A stretch of DNA of 64,000 nt from Hydrogenophaga sp. 2FB (GCF_005503365.1 NZ_SCML01000030.1:1-64000), one strand, 5' to 3'; numbered from the stretch's first letter, positions 28,666 to 39,212 are shown. The notes: generated by a model from the sequence alone, not told the origin. Program-made: numbers and translations.

Positions 28666-29019
28666 ATGGCTATGAAACTGAAGCGGCAACAACAAGGCCT
28701 GACGTTTGTCGGCCTGCTCATCGTGGGCGTGGTGATCGTCTACTCGGGTGTGGTGCTGGCGCAGGTGGCGCCTACCTACATCGAGTACCTCGCCGTTCAG
28801 AAGGCGGCCGAGAAAGCCGCCGCTGGCTCCACGGTGGCCGAGGTGCGCACCATCTTTGACAAAGCCGCCCAGATCGACGACATCCGAACCATCACCGGCA
28901 AGGACCTGACCGTGGGCAAAGAGGGCGACCGTGTGGTGGTGTCGTATGCCTACACCCGCGAAATCCATCTTGCGGGCCCCGCTCACCTGGTGATGAAGTA
29001 CGAAGGCCGATCGAAATGA
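28666..29019 (+). CDS. DUF4845 single-pass membrane protein
   Basis: A 117-residue protein of the DUF4845 family, conserved between lepB and rnc in beta- and gammaproteobacteria; no function is assigned. Residues 10-33 (GLTFVGLLIVGVVIVYSGVV) form a pilin-like hydrophobic segment after a basic start, then a 75-residue extracytoplasmic domain. The N terminus resembles a type IV pilin helix, but no clear prepilin cleavage context with a following Glu is present. ATG at 28666 is preceded by AGGAG at 28657-28661; a second ATG two codons later is the alternative. Confidence 0.8.
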   Translation: MAMKLKRQQQGLTFVGLLIVGVVIVYSGVVLAQVAPTYIEYLAVQKAAEKAAAGSTVAEVRTIFDKAAQIDDIRTITGKDLTVGKEGDRVVVSYAYTREIHLAGPAHLVMKYEGRSK

Positions 29020-29062
29020 CCCACGAGGCGGACCGGCAGCGTCCTGGCAGGCGCTGGCCCAT

Positions 29063-29785
29063 TTGAGTCCCGAACTTCTGGCGCTGCAAAAGCGCCTTCA
29101 ACACACCTTTGCCAATCCGCGTTTGCTTGAACGTGCGCTGACGCACCGGAGCTTCTCTGCCGATCACAACGAACGGCTGGAGTTTCTCGGTGATTCGGTG
29201 CTGAGTCTTGCGGTCTCCGGCTTGTTGTTCGAGAAACTCAGTCAGTTGCCCGAAGGCGATCTGTCCCGGGTGCGCGCGAACCTCGTCAAGCAGGACACCT
29301 TGTTCCAGATCGCTTCCGGCCTGGGGCTGGCGACCGGGCTGCGTCTGGGCGACGGTGAAAAGCGCTCGGGCGGGCACAAGCGGCCTTCCATCCTGGCGGA
29401 CGCGCTGGAGGCGCTTATCGGTGCGGTGTACCTCGACGCGGGCTTTGAAGTCGCTGCGGCACTGGTGCACCGGATGTACAGCAACATCGAGCTCAATGCG
29501 CAAATGAGCGCCATGGGCAAAGACCCGAAGACCGAATTGCAGGAGTGGCTGCAGGCGCGCAAAATGAAGCTGCCTGTCTACCGTGTGGTGGCCACGCTTG
29601 GTGAGGCGCACAAGCAGACGTTTGACGTGGAGTGCACCGTCACCGAAACCGGGCACAGCGAACGTGGCATCGGTGCGTCGCGCCGGGCGGGCGAGCAGGC
29701 CGCTGCCGCCGCCATGTTCCAACACCTCACCGCCGCATCGGCGCCGTCCAGAAACGCTTCCTCAACCGACCAGCAACCGCGCTGA
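29063..29785 (+). CDS. rnc: ribonuclease III
   Basis: It cleaves double-stranded RNA, including rRNA precursors. The protein (240 aa) has the signature [11 protein letters not shown] with E40 and D44, and [15 protein letters not shown] with D113 and E116, the four metal ligands. The C-terminal dsRNA-binding domain begins at [11 protein letters not shown] and shows [14 protein letters not shown]. The start is a TTG at 29063; no ATG in this frame precedes the conserved sequence, and the ribosome site is weak. era follows after 4 bp. A low-efficiency TTG start is plausible for an autoregulated gene. Confidence 0.93.
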   Translation: MSPELLALQKRLQHTFANPRLLERALTHRSFSADHNERLEFLGDSVLSLAVSGLLFEKLSQLPEGDLSRVRANLVKQDTLFQIASGLGLATGLRLGDGEKRSGGHKRPSILADALEALIGAVYLDAGFEVAAALVHRMYSNIELNAQMSAMGKDPKTELQEWLQARKMKLPVYRVVATLGEAHKQTFDVECTVTETGHSERGIGASRRAGEQAAAAAMFQHLTAASAPSRNASSTDQQPR

Positions 29786-29789
29786 ACAC

Positions 29790-30815
29790 ATGCCCGCCTC
29801 TCCCGTTCCCCCGTCCGCCAATCCCGATCTGGACGCCATGCTGGCGCAGGTGCTGGGCAAGGACGCTGCCAGTCCTGCTGGCCCAGCAGCCACCCCGGCC
29901 GAAGAGGCCGCCGCTGCCGAGCCTGTGGACGTTGCCGCACAGCGTTGCGGCTACGTGGCCATCGTCGGCAAACCCAACGTGGGCAAGTCCACCTTGCTCA
30001 ACGCGCTGGTGGGGCAGAAGGTCAGCATCACCTCGCGCAAGGCCCAGACCACGCGCCACCGCATCACCGGTATTCGGACGCTGGGCGCCACCCAGTTCGT
30101 GTTCGTGGATACGCCGGGCTTTCAGACCCGCCATGGCAACGCGCTCAACCGGGCGCTGAACAAGACCGTGCTGGGCGCGGTGAACGACGTCGACCTGATT
30201 CTTTTCGTGGTCGAAGCCGGGCATTTCAATCTGGCCGATGCCAAGGCGCTGTCCATGTTGCCCGCCAACGTGCCCGCCATGCTGGTGGCCAACAAGTTCG
30301 ATCTGGTGCACCGGCGCGGTGATCTGGCGCCATGGCTGCGTTCGATGCAGGAGCGCCACCCGTTTGCCGAGTTCGTCCCCATGTCGGCCAAAGCCTCCAA
30401 GGACATCGAGCGTCTTTTCGGCATTTGCGAAAAGTACCTGCCGCAGCAACCCTGGATGCACGATCCGGACGACCTGACCGACCGCAGCGAACGTTTCATG
30501 GCCGCGGAGATGGTGCGCGAAAAACTGTTTCGCCTGACCGGCGACGAGCTGCCCTACACCTCGACCGTGATCATCGACAAGTTCGAGGAAGAGGGCGCGC
30601 TCAAACGCATTGCCGCCACCATCGTGGTCGAACGCGAGGGCCACAAGGGCATGGTGATCGGCGAGAAGGGTGAAAAGCTCAAGCGCATTGGCACCGAAGC
30701 CCGGCAAGAGCTTGAGAAGCTCTGGGATTGCAAGGTGTTCCTGGAACTCTGGGTGAAGGTGCGTTCGGGCTGGGCCGACGACGATGCGCGCGTGCGCTCG
30801 TTCGGCTACGAGTAA
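29790..30815 (+). CDS. era: GTPase Era
   Basis: A GTPase that binds the 16S rRNA 3' end in 30S assembly. The 341-residue protein has G1 GKPNVGKST, switch motif RHRITGI, G3 DTPGF and G4 NKFD, and a C-terminal KH domain with [19 protein letters not shown]. It is about 40 residues longer than E. coli Era because of an Ala/Pro-rich N-terminal extension before [10 protein letters not shown]. The ATG at 29790 is the best start; the extension is inside the same frame and has normal codon use. rnc-era-recO-pdxJ-acpS is a conserved order. Confidence 0.95.
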   Translation: MPASPVPPSANPDLDAMLAQVLGKDAASPAGPAATPAEEAAAAEPVDVAAQRCGYVAIVGKPNVGKSTLLNALVGQKVSITSRKAQTTRHRITGIRTLGATQFVFVDTPGFQTRHGNALNRALNKTVLGAVNDVDLILFVVEAGHFNLADAKALSMLPANVPAMLVANKFDLVHRRGDLAPWLRSMQERHPFAEFVPMSAKASKDIERLFGICEKYLPQQPWMHDPDDLTDRSERFMAAEMVREKLFRLTGDELPYTSTVIIDKFEEEGALKRIAATIVVEREGHKGMVIGEKGEKLKRIGTEARQELEKLWDCKVFLELWVKVRSGWADDDARVRSFGYE

Positions 30816-30851
30816 GCTCCGCGTCCCCTCGACGCGCCCGCGCCGGACGCC

Positions 30852-31670
30852 ATGGCCCTGAAACGTTTCTCCGACGAACCGGCTTTCGTTCTGCACCGCT
30901 ACGACTGGAGCGAAACCAGCCTCGTGCTGGAAGTCTTCACCCGCAACCATGGCCGCATTGCCCTGGTGGCCAAGGGCGTGAAACGCCCCACCTCGCAGTT
31001 CCGCCCCGTGTTGTTGCCTTTGCAGCCGTTGCACCTTTCCTGGTCGGGTGACGCGGAGGTGCGAACGCTGAAGGCCGCGCATTGGCAAGGCGGCCACGTC
31101 ATGCCCACTGGCGAGGCACTGATTTCGGGCAGTTACCTCAACGAGTTGCTCATGCGCCTGTTGGCGCGGGACGATCCGCACGAGCGCCTGTTCGACCACT
31201 TCACCACCGCCGTGCAGTTGCTGGCGGAGAAAAGCGATGCGCAGCAACTGGTGCTTCGCGCCTTCGAGCTGCTCTTGCTGCGCGACATTGGCTTGCTGCC
31301 CGACCTCGCGCACGAGAGCAGCACACTGACCGAGCTCGACCCGGAGCAACGCTATGTGCTCGGCCAAGAAAGCGGGCTGAGCCCTGCGCAGGAAGGCGAC
31401 AGCCAGGCGCTCACCGGCGAACAATGGCTGGACTTGCAGTCGGCCATGGACCAGCCCGCGCCCTTCATTCCCACGCTGCGCGCCTGCGCCGCGTGTCTGC
31501 AGGCCTTGCGGCTGCCCTTGCGCAACCTGCTGCACTACCATTGCGGCGTGCGCGTGTTCAAGACGCGCCAGTTGATGCTGGACGTGCAGGCCATGACCCG
31601 GCAGCGTCCACCCACTGGCCTCGACGCGGACGTCCCTTCCGAACCCCAACCGACACCCACCGCACCATGA
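30852..31670 (+). CDS. recO: DNA repair protein RecO
   Basis: It loads RecA on SSB-coated single-stranded DNA with RecR in the RecFOR pathway. The 272-residue protein has the N-terminal OB-fold (AFVLHRYDWSETSLVLEVFTRN, then GRIALVAKGVKRP) and the helical C-terminal domain; the zinc-binding cysteines of some RecO proteins are reduced to CAACLQ. The stop codon overlaps the pdxJ start (ATGA). Standard context between era and pdxJ. Confidence 0.92.
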   Translation: MALKRFSDEPAFVLHRYDWSETSLVLEVFTRNHGRIALVAKGVKRPTSQFRPVLLPLQPLHLSWSGDAEVRTLKAAHWQGGHVMPTGEALISGSYLNELLMRLLARDDPHERLFDHFTTAVQLLAEKSDAQQLVLRAFELLLLRDIGLLPDLAHESSTLTELDPEQRYVLGQESGLSPAQEGDSQALTGEQWLDLQSAMDQPAPFIPTLRACAACLQALRLPLRNLLHYHCGVRVFKTRQLMLDVQAMTRQRPPTGLDADVPSEPQPTPTAP

Positions 31671-32437
31671 CCGTGGCCCCCCGCACCCCGCAGCCTTCGA
31701 CGACCGCGCTGTCGGTCAACCTCAACAAGGTCGCCCTGGTGCGCAACACCCGCCACCTGGGCATTCCGTCGGTCACGCGCGCGGCCACGCTGTGCCTGCA
31801 GGCGGGCGCGCACGGCATCACGGTGCACCCACGGCCGGACGAGCGCCACATCCGTGCGCACGATGTGCACGACCTGGCCGAGTTGCTCAAGGCCTGGCCG
31901 GATCGCGAATTCAACATTGAAGGCAACCCGTTTCACAACCTCATGGGTTTCGTGCGCGCGGTGCGGCCGCAGCAGGTCACCTTCGTGCCCGACAGCGAGG
32001 GCCAGTTCACGAGCGACCATGGCTGGAACTTTCCCGCCGACGCCGAACGCCTGCGCCCACTGATCGCCGAGGCCCAGGCGCTGGGCGCGCGCGTGAGCCT
32101 GTTCATGGACGCCGAGCCCGACCAGATGGCGGGCGCGAAAGCGGTCGGCGCCGACCGCGTCGAGCTCTATACCGAGCCCTATGCCGCTGCCTGGCACACG
32201 CCGCAACGAGACGCACAGCTGGAGCGCTTTCGCGCCGCCGCGCAGGCCGCGCTTGACTTCGGCTTGGGCGTGAACGCAGGCCATGATCTCAACCGCGACA
32301 ACCTCACGGCCTTCGTGCGCACGGTGCCAGGTGTGAGCGAAGTGTCCATCGGCCACGCCTTGATCGCGGACGCGCTCGAGCTGGGCTACAGCGAAACCAT
32401 CGCGGCCTACAACCACTGCATCAGCGCCGCCCGATGA
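31667..32437 (+). CDS. pdxJ: pyridoxine 5'-phosphate synthase
   Basis: It condenses 3-amino-2-oxopropyl phosphate with deoxyxylulose 5-phosphate to make pyridoxine 5'-phosphate (vitamin B6). The 256-residue TIM-barrel protein shows [28 protein letters not shown] with the active-site His, [29 protein letters not shown] and VNAGHDLN. The start is set by the ATGA overlap with recO, and its own stop overlaps acpS in the same way, so three genes are translationally coupled. Confidence 0.95.
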   Translation: MTVAPRTPQPSTTALSVNLNKVALVRNTRHLGIPSVTRAATLCLQAGAHGITVHPRPDERHIRAHDVHDLAELLKAWPDREFNIEGNPFHNLMGFVRAVRPQQVTFVPDSEGQFTSDHGWNFPADAERLRPLIAEAQALGARVSLFMDAEPDQMAGAKAVGADRVELYTEPYAAAWHTPQRDAQLERFRAAAQAALDFGLGVNAGHDLNRDNLTAFVRTVPGVSEVSIGHALIADALELGYSETIAAYNHCISAAR

Positions 32438-32826
32438 TCTACGGCATCGGCACCGACATCTGCGACATCCGGCGCATAGAGGCCGTGCTGCAGCGCCAGG
32501 GCGAACGCTTTGTGCGCAAGGTGCTGAGCGACGCCGAATTCGCCATCTGGCAAAAGCGCAGCGCGCGTTGGCCCCAGCGCGGCCTGCGTTACCTGGCCAC
32601 CCGTTTTTCGGCCAAGGAAGCGTTCTCCAAGGCCGTCGGCATGGGCATGCGCCTGCCGATGACGTGGCGGCGCTGCGAGATCAACAACCTGCCCAGCGGC
32701 CAGCCCGTCATCGTGCTGCACGGCGACCTCAAGACCTGGTTCGAAGCGCAAGGGCTGCGTGCCCATGTGACCGTGACCGACGAAACCGACTACGCCGCGA
32801 GCTTCGTGGTGGTGGAACGCGACTGA
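32434..32826 (+). CDS. acpS: holo-[acyl-carrier-protein] synthase
   Basis: It transfers the 4'-phosphopantetheine group of CoA to the serine of acyl carrier protein. The 130-residue protein has [15 protein letters not shown] with the Mg-binding Asp and [16 protein letters not shown] with the catalytic Glu/Lys. Its substrate gene acpP lies at 19305. The start overlaps the pdxJ stop. The conserved pdxJ-acpS order supports the call. Confidence 0.95.
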   Translation: MIYGIGTDICDIRRIEAVLQRQGERFVRKVLSDAEFAIWQKRSARWPQRGLRYLATRFSAKEAFSKAVGMGMRLPMTWRRCEINNLPSGQPVIVLHGDLKTWFEAQGLRAHVTVTDETDYAASFVVVERD

Positions 32827-32840
32827 CCACTTTCTCCCCT

Positions 32841-33935
32841 ATGCACGCACACGCTCCCCTCATCATCGACGTCGCCGGCCACAGCCTGACCACCGCAGAC
32901 CGCCAGCGCCTCGCCCATCCGCTGGTGGGCGGTGTCATCCTGTTCGGTCGCAACTGGCAGAGCCGCGAACAGCTCACTGTTCTGTGCCGCCAGATCAAGA
33001 CCGTGCGGCACGACTTGCTCATCGCGGTCGACCACGAAGGTGGGCGCGTGCAGCGCTTTCGCACCGATGGCTTCACCCACCTGCCGCCCATGGCCAGCCT
33101 GGGAGCGATGTGGATGCGTGCCGCGAAAGCCGGCGAATACGAAGGCGCCCCCGCACTCGAAGCGACCAACGCGGCGGTGGCCACCGGTTTCGTGCTCGGC
33201 GCCGAACTGCGCGCCTGCGGCGTGGACCTGAGCTTTGCGCCCGTGCTCGACCTGGACCACGGTGAAAGCTCTGTGATCGGCGACCGGTCCTTCGCGCGCG
33301 ATCCGCGCGTGGTCAGCCTGCTCGCGCAGAGCCTGATGCACGGTCTGCTGCAAAGCGGCATGGGCAACTGCGGCAAACATTTCCCCGGCCACGGTTTTGT
33401 CAAAACCGATTCGCACCTGGCAATTCCCGTGGACCGGCGCAGCCTCAAGGCCATCCTCGCCGAAGATGCGGCGCCGTACGGCTGGCTCTCGGCCAGTCTG
33501 CAGGCCGTGATGCCCGCGCACGTGATCTACCCCAAGGTGGACAGCCGCCCCGCAGGTTTCTCGTCGCGCTGGCTGCAAGACATCCTGCGCGCGCGCCTCG
33601 GCTTCACCGGCGCCATCTTCAGCGACGACCTGAGCATGGCCGCGGCGCGTCAGATCGGTGGCCGCGAGGTGAGCTTTACCGAGGCCGCGCTGGCTGCGCT
33701 CGCGGCGGGTGGCGATCTGGTGCTGCTGTGCAACCAGTCGGTGGTGGAGGGTGGCGCTCCGATCGACGAAGCGATCGATGCCTTGTCGCAGGCGGCGCTC
33801 CAGGGGCATTGGCAGCCGAGCGCGGCAAGCGAAGAGCGGCGTCTGGCGCTGTTGCCACGCCTGGCTTCCCCCGGTTGGGATGCGCTGATGGTCAGCGAGC
33901 GCTATATGCAGGCGCTGTCGTTGCTGCCGGATTGA
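32841..33935 (+). CDS. nagZ: beta-N-acetylhexosaminidase NagZ
   Basis: A cytoplasmic glycoside hydrolase family 3 enzyme that removes N-acetylglucosamine from anhydromuropeptides during cell-wall recycling. The 364-residue protein has AVDHEGGRVQRF (substrate site), K179-H180 with PGHG (H184, the acid/base loop) and the nucleophile within SDDLSM at residues 261-266. The ATG at 32841 begins the conserved part; upstream open sequence is inside acpS. It converges with the Lon-domain gene 31 bp away. Confidence 0.95.
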   Translation: MHAHAPLIIDVAGHSLTTADRQRLAHPLVGGVILFGRNWQSREQLTVLCRQIKTVRHDLLIAVDHEGGRVQRFRTDGFTHLPPMASLGAMWMRAAKAGEYEGAPALEATNAAVATGFVLGAELRACGVDLSFAPVLDLDHGESSVIGDRSFARDPRVVSLLAQSLMHGLLQSGMGNCGKHFPGHGFVKTDSHLAIPVDRRSLKAILAEDAAPYGWLSASLQAVMPAHVIYPKVDSRPAGFSSRWLQDILRARLGFTGAIFSDDLSMAAARQIGGREVSFTEAALAALAAGGDLVLLCNQSVVEGGAPIDEAIDALSQAALQGHWQPSAASEERRLALLPRLASPGWDALMVSERYMQALSLLPD

Positions 33936-33966
33936 CGATGTCTGTCGTGGCCCGCGTGGCCTCACG

Positions 33967-34653
33967 TCAGGGGCCGCCGTCGAGCCCCAGCTTCTCCAGC
34001 AGGTCCGACACCAGCTCCAGGCGCACCAAGGGATTGTCCAGCGTCATCAGGCGCTGTTTGAGTTCCACCGGCGCGGGCAGCAGCTCGGCCCAGCGGTTGG
34101 CGATCCAGCCGCTGTCGTCCCACTGATAGGGCGCTTGCAGCGGGAGTTGGTCCATAGCGTCCGGGTGGCGTTCCTGCAGGCTCAGCAGCAGGCGTTGCAG
34201 CGCGCTGCGGGTGTTGACGAGGTGCTCGGGCACCGGCACCACCGGCTCGGGCTCGTCGAGCTGCACATCGGCCATCCAGAGGCCATGCGGCAACTGGCTG
34301 CGGCGCGTCACCTGGAAGCGCTGCAAACCCCGGCAGCGGATCATCATCAAGCCGGGCTGAGGGCGCTCCAGGTGCTCGATCTGGGCCAGTGTGCCCACCG
34401 AGTGAAAGACTTCCTTGGCAAAACCGTCACCCGAGGGTGGTGCGGCCGGGTCGATCCGGCGCACCTCGCTGCCTTCGCTCAGGCAGACCACGCCGAAAGG
34501 CGCGCCAGCCTTGTGGCAGCGGCCGATCATGTCGAGATAGCGCACCTCGAAGATGCGCAGCGGCAACCAGCCTCCCGGGAACAACACTGTCTGCAACGGA
34601 AACAAAGGCAGTTGCGACAGCGTCAGGGCCTCGGCGGGCCGCGCGGAGTTCAA
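33967..34653 (-). CDS. Lon N-terminal (substrate-binding) domain protein
   Basis: A 228-residue stand-alone LON domain without the ATPase or peptidase parts of Lon. The start [27 protein letters not shown] is typical of this domain, with FGVVCLSEG and [11 protein letters not shown] following. These proteins are of unknown function, probably binding unfolded proteins or cofactors. The ATG overlaps the accD stop (ATGA), so it is translated with accD; in many relatives folC takes this place. Confidence 0.88.
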   Translation of the reverse strand: MNSARPAEALTLSQLPLFPLQTVLFPGGWLPLRIFEVRYLDMIGRCHKAGAPFGVVCLSEGSEVRRIDPAAPPSGDGFAKEVFHSVGTLAQIEHLERPQPGLMMIRCRGLQRFQVTRRSQLPHGLWMADVQLDEPEPVVPVPEHLVNTRSALQRLLLSLQERHPDAMDQLPLQAPYQWDDSGWIANRWAELLPAPVELKQRLMTLDNPLVRLELVSDLLEKLGLDGGP

Positions 34654-35528
34654 TCGTTGACCACCGCGTCCGCGCTCTGGCGCTGCAACATCGCCAGGCT
34701 GTTGGCGATGGTGGAGCGAAGTTCGCGCCGGTCACAGATGAAGTCCACCGCGCCCTTGGTTTGCAGGAACTCGGCGCGCTGAAAACCTTCGGGCAGCTTC
34801 ACGCGCACGGTGTTTTCGATCACGCGCGGGCCGGCAAAGCCGATCAAGGCCCTGGGCTCGGCCACCACGATATCGCCCAAAAATGCGAAACCCGCGCTCA
34901 CGCCGCCCATGGTCGGGTCGGTGAGCACGCTGATGTAGGGCAGGCCCTTCTTGGCCAGACGGGTGAGGGCCGCATTGGTTTTGGCCATCTGCATGAGCGA
35001 GAGCAGGCCTTCCTGCATGCGCGCACCGCCCGTGGCGGTGAAGCACACGAAGGGCACCTTCTGCGCGATGGCTTCTTCCACGCCGCGCACGAAGCGCTCG
35101 CCCACCACGGAGCCCATCGAGCCACCCATGAAGTCGAACTCAAAACACGCCACGACCAGGCTGATGCCGTGCACCGCGCCGCCCATGACCACCAGCGCAT
35201 CGGTTTCGCCCGTGGTTTCCAGCGCGTCTTTCAGGCGCTCGGGGTACTTGCGGCTGTCCTTGAACTTGAGCGCATCAACAGGCAGCACCTCCTGCGCGAT
35301 CTCGTAGCGGCCTTCGGCATCGAGAAAGGCGTTGAGCCGGCCGCGCGCGCCGATGCGGTGGTGGTGGCTGCAATGCGGGCAAACGTTCTGGTTCTTTTCC
35401 AGGTCGTTCTTGTACAGCACGGCTTCGCAGCTCGGGCACTTGATCCACAGACCTTCGGGCACGCTGCGGCGCTCGGTGGGGTTGGTGGGGGTGATCTTGG
35501 GGGGCAACAGTTTTTCGAGCCAGGACAT
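34650..35528 (-). CDS. accD: acetyl-CoA carboxylase carboxyltransferase subunit beta
   Basis: With AccA it transfers the carboxyl group from biotin to acetyl-CoA, making malonyl-CoA for the fab pathway. The 292-residue protein begins [10 protein letters not shown] and has the zinc ribbon with C31, C34, C50 and C53 (KCPSC, NVCPHC). The carboxyltransferase fold shows [20 protein letters not shown] and [12 protein letters not shown]. The ATG at 35528 begins the family's conserved start. It follows trpA after 42 bp, as in many proteobacteria. Confidence 0.96.
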   Translation of the reverse strand: MSWLEKLLPPKITPTNPTERRSVPEGLWIKCPSCEAVLYKNDLEKNQNVCPHCSHHHRIGARGRLNAFLDAEGRYEIAQEVLPVDALKFKDSRKYPERLKDALETTGETDALVVMGGAVHGISLVVACFEFDFMGGSMGSVVGERFVRGVEEAIAQKVPFVCFTATGGARMQEGLLSLMQMAKTNAALTRLAKKGLPYISVLTDPTMGGVSAGFAFLGDIVVAEPRALIGFAGPRVIENTVRVKLPEGFQRAEFLQTKGAVDFICDRRELRSTIANSLAMLQRQSADAVVND

Positions 35529-35570
35529 GGTTTTTCTCCGTGCGGCGGCGCCGGCGGGCGCCAACGCGAA

Positions 35571-36380
35571 TTATGCGTCGAGCGCTTTTCGAATGGTGCG
35601 AAGGAACTGGATGGCGACCGCCACCACTTTTTCGTGCGGCTCGTTCTCGAGCAATTGAATGATCTTGCTGCCGATCACCACCGCATCGGCGGTCTGGCCA
35701 ATGGCGCGCGCGGTTTCGGGGTCGCGAATGCCAAAGCCGACGCCCACCGGCACGCTCACGTGCGCCCGGATGCGAGGCAACATGGCCTCGACCTGACCGA
35801 TGTCCAGGGTGCCAGCACCCGTCACGCCTTTGAGCGACACGTAGTACACGTAGCCGCTGGCCACACGCGCCACCTGCGCCATGCGTTCGTCGGTAGAGGT
35901 GGGCGCCAGCAGGAAGATCAGGTCCATGCCGTGCTCGCGCAGCGCAGCGGCGAAGTCTTCGCATTCTTCGGGCGGGTAGTCCACCACCAGAATGCCATCC
36001 ACGCCGGCTTCGCTAGCGTCTCGCACGAAGGCGCCAGCGCCGTGTTTCTGGTCGTAGCGCTCCACCGGGTTGGCATAACCCATGAGCACCACCGGCGTGG
36101 TGGTGTTGCGCTCGCGAAAGCTGCGCACCATGGCCAGCACCTGCACCATGCCGATGCCCAGGGCCAGCGCGCGGTCGCCCGCTTTCTGGATCACCGGGCC
36201 GTCGGCCGATGGATCGGAGAAGGGCACGCCGAGCTCGATGACGTCAGCGCCTGCTTCGGCCATGCCGTGCATCAGGTCGGGGGTAATGTCGGCAAACGGA
36301 AAGCCGGCCGTCACGTAGGGGATCAAGGCCTTTCGGTTCTGGGCCTTGAGTTGGGCGAAGGTGTTTTCAATGCGGCTCAT
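35571..36380 (-). CDS. trpA: tryptophan synthase alpha subunit
   Basis: It splits indole-3-glycerol phosphate and channels indole to TrpB. The 269-residue TIM barrel has the catalytic E49 ([11 protein letters not shown]) and D60 (SADGP), at the canonical positions of the E. coli enzyme, and the phosphate-binding VGFGI and IGSKI loops. Its start overlaps the trpB stop (ATGA), so the alpha and beta subunits are made in step. Confidence 0.97.
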   Translation of the reverse strand: MSRIENTFAQLKAQNRKALIPYVTAGFPFADITPDLMHGMAEAGADVIELGVPFSDPSADGPVIQKAGDRALALGIGMVQVLAMVRSFRERNTTTPVVLMGYANPVERYDQKHGAGAFVRDASEAGVDGILVVDYPPEECEDFAAALREHGMDLIFLLAPTSTDERMAQVARVASGYVYYVSLKGVTGAGTLDIGQVEAMLPRIRAHVSVPVGVGFGIRDPETARAIGQTADAVVIGSKIIQLLENEPHEKVVAVAIQFLRTIRKALDA

Positions 36381-37645
36381 TTCGCGGAGCCTCCTTTGAC
36401 GGTGTGTCCGCGCATGGAAGGGCGGTCGTAAAAGTCCACGCCCGAAAGGTCGGCCACGGTGCCGATGTCCTTGTCGCCGCGGCCTGAGAGGTTGACCAGA
36501 ATCGACTGATCGGGTTTCATGGTCTTGGCGAGCTTGAGGGCGTAAGCCATGGCGTGGCTCGATTCCAGGGCGGGGATGATGCCCTCGGTGCGGCAGAGGT
36601 GGTGGAAGGCCGCGAGCGCTTCGGCATCGGTGATGCCGACGTACTCGGCACGGCCGATGTCCTTGAGGAAGGCGTGTTCGGGCCCGACGCCGGGGTAGTC
36701 CAGACCGGCGCTGATGCTGTGGGTCTCGGTCACCTGGCCGTTGTCGTCCTGCAGCACGTAGGTGCGGTTGCCGTGCAGCACGCCGGGGCTGCCCATTTGC
36801 AGCGAGGCCGAGTGCTTGCCGCTGTCCAGCCCTTCGCCGGCGGCCTCCACGCCGATCAGGCGTGTCTTTTCATGTCCGATGTACGGATAGAAGATGCCCA
36901 TGGCGTTGCTGCCGCCGCCCACGCAGGCGATCACCGCGTCGGGCTGTTCGCCGACACAACCTGCGGCCTGGAGCATCTCGGGCATCTGCACCAGGCACTC
37001 GTCTCCGATCACGCTCTGGAAGTCGCGCACCATCATGGGGTAGGGGTGCGGTCCGGCCACGGTGCCGATGATGTAGAAGGTGTTGTCCACGTTCGCGACC
37101 CAATCGCGCATGGCTTCGTTCAGCGCATCCTTCAGCGTCTTGCTGCCGCTTTCCACGGGCACGACGGTGGCACCGAGCAGCTTCATGCGGTACACGTTGG
37201 GGCTTTGGCGTTTCACGTCCTCGCTGCCCATGTACACCACGCATTCCAGGCCGTAGCGCGCGCAGATCGTGGCGGTGGCCACACCATGCTGGCCCGCGCC
37301 GGTTTCGGCAATGATGCGCGGCTTGCCCATGCGGCGCGCCAGCATGGCTTGCCCGATGGTGTTGTTCACCTTGTGCGCACCGGTGTGGTTGAGGTCTTCG
37401 CGTTTCAGGAAAATCTGAGCGCCACCGATTTCACGGCTCGTGCGCGCGGCGTGGTAGACCGGACTGGGCCGGCCCACGAAGTGCGCGAGTTCGCTTTTGA
37501 ATTCGGCGAGGAACTCGGGGTCGTGCTGGTACTTCGCGTACGCCGCCCGCAGTTCGTTGATGGCATGCGTGAGCGTTTCGCTCACAAAGCTGCCGCCGTA
37601 GATGCCGAAATGGCCTCGGGCGTCGGGTTGTTGGTAGGTCTGCAT
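36377..37645 (-). CDS. trpB: tryptophan synthase beta subunit
   Basis: A PLP enzyme joining indole and serine to give tryptophan. The 422-residue protein starts [21 protein letters not shown] binds K92 in [10 protein letters not shown]; the phosphate loop is [10 protein letters not shown]; the end has [11 protein letters not shown]. An in-frame ATG at 37669 would add eight residues; the inner ATG fits the family start better. trpF lies 21-45 bp upstream and trpA overlaps downstream; trpE, G, D and C are not in the window, the split trp arrangement usual in this order. Confidence 0.96.
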   Translation of the reverse strand: MQTYQQPDARGHFGIYGGSFVSETLTHAINELRAAYAKYQHDPEFLAEFKSELAHFVGRPSPVYHAARTSREIGGAQIFLKREDLNHTGAHKVNNTIGQAMLARRMGKPRIIAETGAGQHGVATATICARYGLECVVYMGSEDVKRQSPNVYRMKLLGATVVPVESGSKTLKDALNEAMRDWVANVDNTFYIIGTVAGPHPYPMMVRDFQSVIGDECLVQMPEMLQAAGCVGEQPDAVIACVGGGSNAMGIFYPYIGHEKTRLIGVEAAGEGLDSGKHSASLQMGSPGVLHGNRTYVLQDDNGQVTETHSISAGLDYPGVGPEHAFLKDIGRAEYVGITDAEALAAFHHLCRTEGIIPALESSHAMAYALKLAKTMKPDQSILVNLSGRGDKDIGTVADLSGVDFYDRPSMRGHTVKGGSAK

Positions 37646-37690
37646 GGGGTGTCTCGGTTCGACTGCCATCCTGACCCCATGAAAAAGGGC

Positions 37691-38368
37691 TTAGGCCTGG
37701 CGGGGGGGCTGCGCATCGGCCGCGCGCACGGCGGCCACGAAAGCGAGCATCTTGTCGGGGTTCTTGATGCCTTTGGCGGCTTCGACCCCGGAGCTCACGT
37801 CAACGGCCCAGGGCCGTACGCGCGAGATGCCATCGGTCACGTTTGCAGGCGTGAGTCCACCAGACAAAACGAGGCGAGAGCTGGCGTTTAGAAGCGGATG
37901 TGACCAAGGGAATGCTGTCCAGTCGAAGGATTGACCACCACCGCCATAGCCCTCGACGTGAGCGTCGAGCAGGATGGCCTGGGCGGCCGAGTGGTCCGAC
38001 GCGTATTTTAGAAGATCGAAGCCCGCCCCGGCAGGGCCCGTGGGGATGCGAGCTGCGCGCAGATAGGGGCGACCCGCGGCTTGGCAGTCGGCGGGTGTTT
38101 CATCGCCATGGAACTGCAGCAGGGCTTGGGGCACGGCGGCAATGCCACGCTGGATCTGTTCGTCGCTGGCGTTGACGAACAGCAAGACCGGTGTGACGAA
38201 GGCAGGCAAGCGCCTTGCCAGTTCGCCCGCGCGCGCGGCTGTGACATGGCGCGGGCTTTGCTCGTACAGCACGAAGCCGACGGCATCGGCGCCGGCGCGC
38301 ACGGCCGCGTCGACGTCGGCCTCACGGGTAAGGCCGCAGATCTTGATGCGGGTGCGGTGGGGGTTCAT
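37691..38368 (-). CDS. trpF: phosphoribosylanthranilate isomerase
   Basis: It carries out the Amadori rearrangement of phosphoribosylanthranilate in tryptophan synthesis. The 225-residue monomeric barrel has the catalytic cysteine C11 in KICGLTRE, the catalytic Asp in LLDAHVEGYGG, and SGGLTPANV with DVSSGVE as phosphate loops. Its ATG overlaps the truA stop, so it is coupled to truA and followed by trpB. Confidence 0.95.
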   Translation of the reverse strand: MNPHRTRIKICGLTREADVDAAVRAGADAVGFVLYEQSPRHVTAARAGELARRLPAFVTPVLLFVNASDEQIQRGIAAVPQALLQFHGDETPADCQAAGRPYLRAARIPTGPAGAGFDLLKYASDHSAAQAILLDAHVEGYGGGGQSFDWTAFPWSHPLLNASSRLVLSGGLTPANVTDGISRVRPWAVDVSSGVEAAKGIKNPDKMLAFVAAVRAADAQPPRQA

Positions 38369-39186
38369 GGAAGCCAGTCGAAGGTGGACGTGCGTTGCGG
38401 CAGACCCAGTTCGGCATCGTAGACCGGTCCGAGAAAGTACAGACCGTCAGGGGAAAAGGTGGGGGCGGCGACGTCGCGGCTGCGCGCCTGCAGCACCTCC
38501 GTTATCCAGGAGGAGGGGCGGGCGCCGCTGCCGATAGCGATCAGGCAGCCCATGATGTTTCGGATCATGTGGTGCAGAAAGGCGCTGGCTTCGAACTCGA
38601 AGTGCCAGTAATGGCCCCGGCGCGCAATGTCCAACCGCAGCAGGTTTTTCACAGGCGAATGCGCCTGGCATTGCGCCGCACGAAACGAGGTGAAATCGTG
38701 CTCGCCTACCAGGGCCTGCGCAGCCTGCAGCATGGGTTCGAGGGCGAGCGGGCGGAACACCCAGCCCACCTGGCCCGCGTCCACGCTGGGGCGAACCGGG
38801 GACTCAAGCACGATGTAGGCATACCGGCGCGAACGCGCACTGGCCCTGGCGTGGAAGCTAGCTGGCACCTTGCGTGCCCATTGCACGGCGATGTTGTCAG
38901 GCAAAAAACTGTTGGTGCCGCGCACCCAGGCGTTTTCGGCGCGGTCCACCGGCGTATCGAAGTGCACGACCTGCATGAGGCCATGCACGCCGGCGTCGGT
39001 GCGACCGGCGCACAGCGTTTTGATGAGATCCCGCGCGCTGAAACGGGACAGTGCCAACTCGAGTTGGTCTTGCACTGTGCGCCCGCTGGGTTGGCTTTGC
39101 CAGCCGTCATAGGCGCGGCCGTTGTAGCTCACGCCTAGCGCGATGCGGGCGTGTGAGGGATCGGACGCCGGGGACGGAAGAGGCAA
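38365..39186 (-). CDS. truA: tRNA pseudouridine(38-40) synthase
   Basis: It makes pseudouridine at positions 38-40 in the anticodon arm of tRNAs. The 273-residue protein has the catalytic D64 in CAGRTDAGVHGL, YNGRAYDGWQSQ near the N terminus, and FLHHMIRNIMG and YFLGPVYDAELGLP at the end. It stands between fimV and trpF, the order seen in Pseudomonas and Burkholderiales (fimV-truA-trpF). The gap to fimV is 26 bp. Confidence 0.95.
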   Translation of the reverse strand: MPLPSPASDPSHARIALGVSYNGRAYDGWQSQPSGRTVQDQLELALSRFSARDLIKTLCAGRTDAGVHGLMQVVHFDTPVDRAENAWVRGTNSFLPDNIAVQWARKVPASFHARASARSRRYAYIVLESPVRPSVDAGQVGWVFRPLALEPMLQAAQALVGEHDFTSFRAAQCQAHSPVKNLLRLDIARRGHYWHFEFEASAFLHHMIRNIMGCLIAIGSGARPSSWITEVLQARSRDVAAPTFSPDGLYFLGPVYDAELGLPQRTSTFDWLP

Positions 39187-39212
39187 AGGCGAAACCGGCG
39201 CAGCGAGGGGTA

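Noticed and set aside
34389..36431. 680-codon open frame on the plus strand opposite accD and trpA
   Set aside because: No recognisable domain and biased composition; real genes lie on the minus strand.
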